Part shown: positions 59,405 through 64,000 of the stretch, in pieces
Layout of the letters: every line of letters starts with the position of its first letter
How positions within the stretch are numbered: position 1 is the first letter of the stretch
From: Muriiphilus sp048268845
Lineage (GTDB): Bacteria; Pseudomonadota; Alphaproteobacteria; Rhodobacterales; Rhodobacteraceae
Length of the DNA stretch: 64,000 bases
NCBI GenBank assembly: GCA_048268845.1
Contig: JBLWUQ010000001.1
Coordinates: forward strand, 124,001 to 188,000
Direction: 5' to 3'
Made by a program: the position numbers and the translations under genes
The notes under the pieces: generated by a model
Told to the model about the DNA's origin: nothing
Databases searched by the model: none
What the model saw: the letters and a program-made list of their open reading frames with translations, nothing else

Positions 59405-60610
59405 ATGAGCTATCTCAAGAACACGCCCGACAGCGATGGTTTTTTCGGCGAGTATGGCGGCGCGATGCTGCCTCCGCCGCTGGAACCGCATTTCAAGGAA
59501 ATCCGCGAGGCCTATCTGCGGATCTCGAAATCGGCAGAGTACATTCGTGATCTCCGCTATATCCGAAAGCATTTCCAGGGACGGCCCACCCCGGTCAGCT
59601 ATCTCAAGAACCTGTCCGACAGATGCGGCGGGGCGCAGATTTATGCCAAGCGTGAAGACCTGAACCATACCGGTGCGCACAAGCTCAACCACTGCATGGG
59701 CGAGGCGCTGCTGGCCAAGCACATGGGCAAGACCAAGCTGATCGCCGAAACCGGCGCCGGGCAGCATGGCGTGGCGCTGGCCACTGCCGCGGCCTATTTC
59801 GGCATGGAATGCGAGATTCACATGGGCGAGATCGACATCGAGAAAGAGGCGCCCAACGTCACCCGCATGAAGCTTCTGGGTGCAACCGTCGTGCCGGTCA
59901 GCTTTGGCGGGCGGTCGCTGAAAGAGGCGGTCGACAGCGCGTTCGGTGCCTATATCCCGCAGGCGGACACGACGTTGTTCGCGATCGGCTCGGTCGTCGG
60001 ACCACACCCTTTCCCGATGATGGTGCGCGACTTCCAGCATATCGTCGGCATTGAGGCGCGTGAGCAATTCATCGAGATGACCGGCGATCTTCCCGATATG
60101 GTCGCGGCCTGCGTCGGCGGCGGCTCCAACGCGATGGGTCTGTTCTCGGGGTTCATGGACGACGAGGGCGTCGCGCTTTACGGCGTCGAGGCGCTCGGCA
60201 CGTCATCCAAGCTTGGCGAGCACGCGGCGACGCTCACCTATGGCGAAGACGGCGACATCCACGGCTTTCGCACAATCGTGCTGAAGGACAAGGACGGCGA
60301 GCCTGCGCCGGTTCATACCATTGCCTCGGGGCTGGACTATCCCGGCGTCGGGCCGGAACATGCGCATCTCTATCGCACGGGCCGGGCCAATTATACCGCC
60401 TGCGATGACAAGGAGGCGCTCGATGCCTTCTACGCAATCTCGCGTTACGAAGGGATCATCCCGGCGCTCGAAAGTGCTCATGCGATTGCGTTTGCCATGC
60501 GCGAGGCACCCAAGCACCTGGGCAAGACGATCCTGCTCAACCTGTCCGGGCGGGGCGACAAGGATATCGACTACGTGACCGAAACCTTCGGCTTCGGTGA
60601 CGAAAGCTGA
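59405..60610 (+). CDS. trpB: Tryptophan synthase beta-chain homologue, stand-alone copy
   Basis: This 401-residue fold-type II PLP protein has the catalytic lysine in REDLNHTGAHKLNHCMGEAL, the loop LIAETGAGQHGVALATAAA, and the phosphate-binding VGGGSNAMGLFSGF. The length is normal. No trpA, trpF or other trp gene is near. The N-terminal region (GFFGEYGGAMLPPPLEPHFK) differs from the usual FGGRFVSETL of operon-borne alphaproteobacterial TrpB. It may be a second TrpB that works without TrpA, or one with a different indole-like or serine-related reaction. The start at 59405 has AGGGA upstream. Confidence 0.87.
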   Translation: MSYLKNTPDSDGFFGEYGGAMLPPPLEPHFKEIREAYLRISKSAEYIRDLRYIRKHFQGRPTPVSYLKNLSDRCGGAQIYAKREDLNHTGAHKLNHCMGEALLAKHMGKTKLIAETGAGQHGVALATAAAYFGMECEIHMGEIDIEKEAPNVTRMKLLGATVVPVSFGGRSLKEAVDSAFGAYIPQADTTLFAIGSVVGPHPFPMMVRDFQHIVGIEAREQFIEMTGDLPDMVAACVGGGSNAMGLFSGFMDDEGVALYGVEALGTSSKLGEHAATLTYGEDGDIHGFRTIVLKDKDGEPAPVHTIASGLDYPGVGPEHAHLYRTGRANYTACDDKEALDAFYAISRYEGIIPALESAHAIAFAMREAPKHLGKTILLNLSGRGDKDIDYVTETFGFGDES

Positions 60611-60623
60611 GGTAAACCGCGAC

Positions 60624-60667
60624 CCGCCCCGTGGCCGGAGGTTTCCGCCACGGGGCGGAAACCTCCG
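60624..60667. repeat. Overlapping, mutually exclusive hairpins between trpB and ahcY
   Basis: First stem: CCGCCCCGTGGC (60624-60635) with GCCACGGGGCGG (60647-60658), 12 bp perfect. Second stem: CGGAGGTTTCCGCC (60636-60649) with GGCGGAAACCTCCG (60654-60667), 14 bp perfect. They share bases 60647-60649 and 60654-60658, so only one can form at a time. Neither has a T-run. It lies between convergent stop codons. Confidence 0.7.
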
Positions 60668-60672
60668 TTCCC

Positions 60673-62067
60673 TCAATAGCGGTAGTGTTCCGGCTTGAAC
60701 GGCCCCTCGGGCGCCACGCCGATATACTCCGCCTGCTCGGCGGTCAGCTTCGAGAGCTTCACGCCGATCCGGTCCAGGTGCAGACGCGCAACCTTTTCGT
60801 CCAGATGCTTGGGCAGGATATAGACCTCGTTCCCATAGGCATCGCCGCGCGTCCACAGCTCGATCTGCGCCAGCACCTGATTGGTGAAGCTGGCCGACAT
60901 CACGAAGGACGGATGGCCCGTGGCATTGCCGAGGTTCAGAAGCCGCCCTTCGGACAGCAGGATGATCCGGTTGCCCGAGGGCATCTCGATCATGTCCACC
61001 TGATCCTTGATGTTGGTCCACTTGTGGTTTTTCAGGCTGGCGACCTGAATCTCGTTATCGAAATGGCCGATATTGCCGACAATGGCCATGTCCTTCATCT
61101 CACGCATGTGCTCGATGCGGATCACGTCCTTGTTTCCGGTCGTGGTGACGAAGATGTCGGCCGATGACACCACGTCTTCCAACAGAACCACCTCGAACCC
61201 GTCCATCGCGGCCTGAAGCGCGCAAATAGGGTCTATTTCGGTGACTTTCACACGGGCACCGGCGCCGCGAAGGCTGGCAGCCGACCCCTTGCCGACGTCG
61301 CCATAGCCGCAAACCACGGCAACCTTGCCCGCCATCATCGTATCGGTGGCGCGGCGGATGCCGTCGACCAGGCTTTCCTTGCAGCCATACTTGTTGTCGA
61401 ACTTCGACTTGGTGACGCTGTCGTTCACGTTGATCGCCGGGAACGGCAGGTGCCCCTTCTCCATCATCTTGTAGAGCCGGTGAACGCCGGTGGTCGTCTC
61501 TTCCGACACGCCCTTGATCATGTGACGCTGCCTGGTGAACCAGCCGGGGCTGGCCGCCATGCGCTTCTTGATCTGGGCGAACAGGGCCACTTCCTCGTCG
61601 CTGGTCGGGGTCTCGATCAGGTCGGTCTCGCCTGCTTCGACCCGTGCGCCGATCAGGACATAGAGCGTCGCGTCGCCGCCATCGTCGAGGATCATGTTGG
61701 CGCCGCCCTCGTCGAACTGGAAGATGCGGTCGGCATAGTCCCAGTATTCCTCAAGCGTCTCGCCCTTGATCGCGAATACCGGCGTGCCGCCTGCCGCAAT
61801 CGCCGCCGCCGCATGGTCCTGGGTCGAGAAGATGTTGCACGACGCCCAGCGCACCTCGGCCCCCAGCGCGATAAGCGTCTCGATCAACACCGCGGTCTGG
61901 ATCGTCATGTGCAGGCTGCCGGCGATCCGCGCGCCCTTCAGCGGCTGGCTCTCACCATATTCCGCGCGCAGCGCCATCAGGCCGGGCATCTCGGTCTCGG
62001 CGATGTCCAGTTCCTTGCGGCCGAACTCGGCCAGCGAAATGTCCTTGACGATGTAATCCTGGGTCAC
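60673..62067 (-). CDS. ahcY: Adenosylhomocysteinase
   Basis: The 464-residue enzyme hydrolyses S-adenosylhomocysteine to homocysteine and adenosine, keeping methyl transfer running. The NAD site is VAVVCGYGDVGKGSAASLRG, and the substrate region includes ARIAGSLHMTIQTAVLIETL and NVNDSVTKSKFDNKYGCKES. The C-terminal KPEHYRY is intact. It starts with GTG (62067) with GGAGAAAG upstream. I saw no SAH or SAM riboswitch in the upstream region. Confidence 0.97.
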   Translation of the reverse strand: MTQDYIVKDISLAEFGRKELDIAETEMPGLMALRAEYGESQPLKGARIAGSLHMTIQTAVLIETLIALGAEVRWASCNIFSTQDHAAAAIAAGGTPVFAIKGETLEEYWDYADRIFQFDEGGANMILDDGGDATLYVLIGARVEAGETDLIETPTSDEEVALFAQIKKRMAASPGWFTRQRHMIKGVSEETTTGVHRLYKMMEKGHLPFPAINVNDSVTKSKFDNKYGCKESLVDGIRRATDTMMAGKVAVVCGYGDVGKGSAASLRGAGARVKVTEIDPICALQAAMDGFEVVLLEDVVSSADIFVTTTGNKDVIRIEHMREMKDMAIVGNIGHFDNEIQVASLKNHKWTNIKDQVDMIEMPSGNRIILLSEGRLLNLGNATGHPSFVMSASFTNQVLAQIELWTRGDAYGNEVYILPKHLDEKVARLHLDRIGVKLSKLTAEQAEYIGVAPEGPFKPEHYRY

Positions 62068-62266
62068 GTGCTTTCTCCATCAGCTTGCGCGGCCTCTAAC
62101 ATTCAGGCGCGGGGCGCACAATCGGCGAAGCGGAATCAGGCGCCCAACCCGGACGATGACAGGAATATTCCGTCATTTCACCACCGGACGGGAACCTTTG
62201 CGCGTCTCGTGCATCAAACTTCACGAGAGGCGCGCCAAATCTGCCTTTCATGATCAGGAGGCACCC

Positions 62267-62978
62267 ATGAAACACGAACTCACCTTGCGATCCATCGAGC
62301 CGGTCACCCACAACGTCCATTGCCTGCGCTTCGACAAACCAAAGGGTTTTGTCTTCAAGCCCGGACAGGCGGTCGAGATGCGGCTGGACCGCGACGGATG
62401 GCGCGACAAGGCGCGGCCTTTCACCATGACAAGTCTGCCGGACGACGATTTTCTGGAGTTTACCATCAAGAGCTATCCCGACCATGGCGGTGTGACCGAA
62501 CAGATCGGCACGCTGCACGCGGGCGAGAAGGTCATCATCGGCGGAGTGTTCGGCGCCATCACCGACAAGGGGCCGGGTGTTTTCATCGCCGGCGGCGCGG
62601 GCGTGACACCCTTCATCGCCATCCTGCGCCAGCGCCACCGTGACGGGGCGCTGAAGGGCTGCACGCTGATCTTCACCAACAACTATGAAAAGGACATCAT
62701 CCGCCGTCAGGAATGGGAAGGCATGGACGATCTGGAAACCATCTTCACGCTGACCAAGGGAAGACAACGGCACCCTGCCGAACCGCATGGTCGACGGCGC
62801 GTTTCTTGACGAGGTTCTGGATGGCTACGACCAGCGCTTCTATGTCTGCGGCCCGCCACCGATGATCGACGCGGTCGTGAAGGTCCTGAAAGACCGGGGC
62901 GTTCCCGATGACCGGATCACCGTCGAGGCAGCCGGATCCAACCCGGTTGGAATTGCGAAGCGACGCGGCAAAGGCTAG
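62267..62978 (+). pseudogene. Ferredoxin/flavodoxin reductase-like FAD protein, frameshifted
   Basis: The first frame encodes a ferredoxin-reductase fold: RARPFTM-type FAD site as KARPFTMTSLPDDDF, then GVFIAGGAGVTPFIAILRQR (NAD(P) site). It slips at about 62758-62760 and stops at 62809. The correct C-terminal part continues in another frame (MVDGAFLDEVLDGYDQRFYV, CGPPPMIDAVVKVLKDRGVP) to 62978. Removing one G from the GGG at 62758-62760 restores one 236-residue protein (LTKEDNGTLPNRMVDGAF). This is either a real mutation or a single-base sequencing error. An AGGAGG Shine-Dalgarno precedes the ATG. Confidence 0.85.
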
Positions 62979-63012
62979 GCAAGGGGCGAACCGCCACCAA
63001 CCCGGAACTGAC

Positions 63013-63612
63013 ATGGCCCCGAAACCCCCACGTGCCTGGCAACGGATGTTGTCGGGGCGCAGGCTTGACCTGCTCGACCCGACGCCGATGGATATCGAGA
63101 TCGAGGACATCGCCCACGGTCTGGCCTTCGTTGCGCGCTGGAACGGGCAGACCTTCGGCGACTGGCCCTATTCCGTCGCCGAACACTCGCTGCTGGTCGA
63201 GGCGCTTTATGGCCGGATGAACCCCGACGCGCCCGCGAAATGGCGGCTGGCGGCGCTGTTGCACGACGCGCCGGAATACGTGATCGGCGACATGATCTCG
63301 CCGGTGAAATCCGCGGTCGGCCCGGCCTATGGCGAGCTGGATGCGCGGTTGCAGGCGGCGGTCCATATCCGTTTCGGTCTGCCCGCCGAGGTGCCGCTGG
63401 CGGTGAAGAAGGCGATCAAGCGCGCCGACAGGATATCCGCCTGGCTCGAGGCGACACAGATCGCGGGTTTTTCCGAAGCCGAGAGCGACAGGTTCTTCGG
63501 CAGGCCCGACCCGAAGATCATCGACGGCCACATGATCGCCCTGCGCCCGCCGGTCGAGGTTCGCCGTGCCTTTGTTGACCGACACGAAAAACTTCTGAAA
63601 GCGCTGGGTTAG
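63013..63612 (+). CDS. HD-domain hydrolase (YfbR-like)
   Basis: This 199-residue protein has the HD metal-site residues in order: SVAEHSLLVEALY (His), AALLHDAPEYVIGDMISPVK (His-Asp), and AIKRADRISAWLEATQIAGF (Asp). It resembles the YfbR group of 5'-deoxynucleotidases. The N-terminal RAWQRMLSGRRLDLLDPTPM is a typical alphaproteobacterial start. The true substrate is unknown. It lies 34 bp after the broken reductase gene. Confidence 0.86.
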   Translation: MAPKPPRAWQRMLSGRRLDLLDPTPMDIEIEDIAHGLAFVARWNGQTFGDWPYSVAEHSLLVEALYGRMNPDAPAKWRLAALLHDAPEYVIGDMISPVKSAVGPAYGELDARLQAAVHIRFGLPAEVPLAVKKAIKRADRISAWLEATQIAGFSEAESDRFFGRPDPKIIDGHMIALRPPVEVRRAFVDRHEKLLKALG

Positions 63613-63629
63613 GGTCTATTTCGGCTCAA

Positions 63630-63983
63630 TCAGGCAACCGCGCAAACCACCCCGGTGCTGCCGCTTGCAGTCCGCCACCCGACGAACTCCTCACGCGTGA
63701 AGCTCAGCGCAAGGTCGCCCCAAACGATCTGTTGGGCAACACCGGTCGGGCATCCTGAAATCGGCAGCGCCCGCCCCGGCCCAAGCTCACGGTCCAGCGC
63801 GGCTATCACACCCGAGGGCGCGCGGCCGAAATCCACCCTCAGCCCGGCAGGAACAACCGCGAGACCGCGCGCATCAGGCAAGAACTGCACATCCGCGCGC
63901 ACCTCGGGCGATCGCGCCGGGGCACAAGCCACGAGCGTCAGGATGCACAGGGCACAGGCAATCGTCGGGCGAGAAATACGCAT
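63630..63983 (-). CDS. Small lipoprotein of unknown function
   Basis: The 117-residue protein starts with a lipoprotein signal (MRISRPTIACALCILTLVAC, lipobox Cys at 20). The mature part reads VQFLPDARGLAVVPAGLRVD, LPISGCPTGVAQQIVWGDLA and ends REEFVGWRTASGSTGVVCAV; its two Cys may form a disulfide. I do not recognise the family. It converges on the HD-domain gene with 17 bp between. Confidence 0.75.
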   Translation of the reverse strand: MRISRPTIACALCILTLVACAPARSPEVRADVQFLPDARGLAVVPAGLRVDFGRAPSGVIAALDRELGPGRALPISGCPTGVAQQIVWGDLALSFTREEFVGWRTASGSTGVVCAVA

Positions 63984-64000
63984 CCCTATTTCGGGCTGCG

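Noticed and set aside
62068..62266. Possible SAH or SAM riboswitch upstream of ahcY
   Set aside because: None of the conserved core segments of these riboswitches could be recognised in the interval.

Overview
The window is a chromosomal segment of a GC-rich alphaproteobacterium, most likely a member of the Rhodobacterales (Roseobacter/Rhodobacter group). The signs are a petABC cytochrome bc1 operon, a Rhodobacter-type porin, HspQ, alphaproteobacterial HemY next to a mitofilin-like protein, a DUF3576 lipoprotein beside leuS, and the lolA-ftsK-aminotransferase block. Genes are dense, with many stop/start overlaps. No insertion sequence, phage, plasmid or CRISPR locus was seen.

Layout. 1-7.6 kb: 5' part of pmbA/tldE, a crotonase-fold protein lacking both catalytic glutamates, a flavoprotein, then the minus-strand run DUF3576-leuS-holA-GST. 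7.6-15.5 kb: porin with a leader stem-loop, YggS-type PLP protein, L,D-transpeptidase coupled to ribA, an OmpR-type regulator, exonuclease III, thioredoxin/TPR protein, Lon-N protein, Trm112, LolA. 15.5-23.1 kb: FtsK, aminotransferase, amidase, UbiH-type hydroxylase, lytic-transglycosylase-like lipoprotein. 23.4-28.4 kb: HspQ, a STAS/anti-sigma-kinase pair, free methionine-R-sulfoxide reductase, RluA-type pseudouridine synthase, aldehyde dehydrogenase, 1-Cys peroxiredoxin. 28.5-34.5 kb: petABC, a GST, a small unknown protein, mtaB, dapF.

34.6-45.9 kb: tRNA-Lys, then a full glycogen operon glgP-glgB-glgC-glgA-glgX-pgm. It makes ADP-glucose, polymerises and branches it, and degrades it again through phosphorylase, debranching enzyme and phosphoglucomutase. 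A perfect 22-bp palindrome of LacI-family operator type lies just before glgP, downstream of a -35-like TTGACT, so the operon is probably repressed by a sugar-responsive LacI-type regulator encoded elsewhere. 45.9-51.7 kb is the most accessory-looking part: an incomplete capsule-export ABC system (KpsM-, KpsE- and KpsT-like, with no outer-membrane or glycosyltransferase partner here) and a 928-residue secreted RTX protein with a propeller-like N-terminus and no local type I secretion genes.

51.7-64 kb: tRNA-Thr, HemY with a C-terminal zinc ribbon, a mitofilin-like protein, hemD, then the divergent run tsaD-gpsA-yciI-EVE-DUF1761; DUF2853; a stand-alone trpB facing ahcY across two overlapping, mutually exclusive hairpins; a ferredoxin-reductase-like gene broken by one extra G; an HD-domain hydrolase; and a small lipoprotein. 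The non-coding signals most worth following are the glycogen operator, an orphan minus-strand terminator near 58.6 kb that may end a small RNA, and several inverted repeats in promoter regions (7.8, 23.1, 23.85, 24.9, 60.6 kb).
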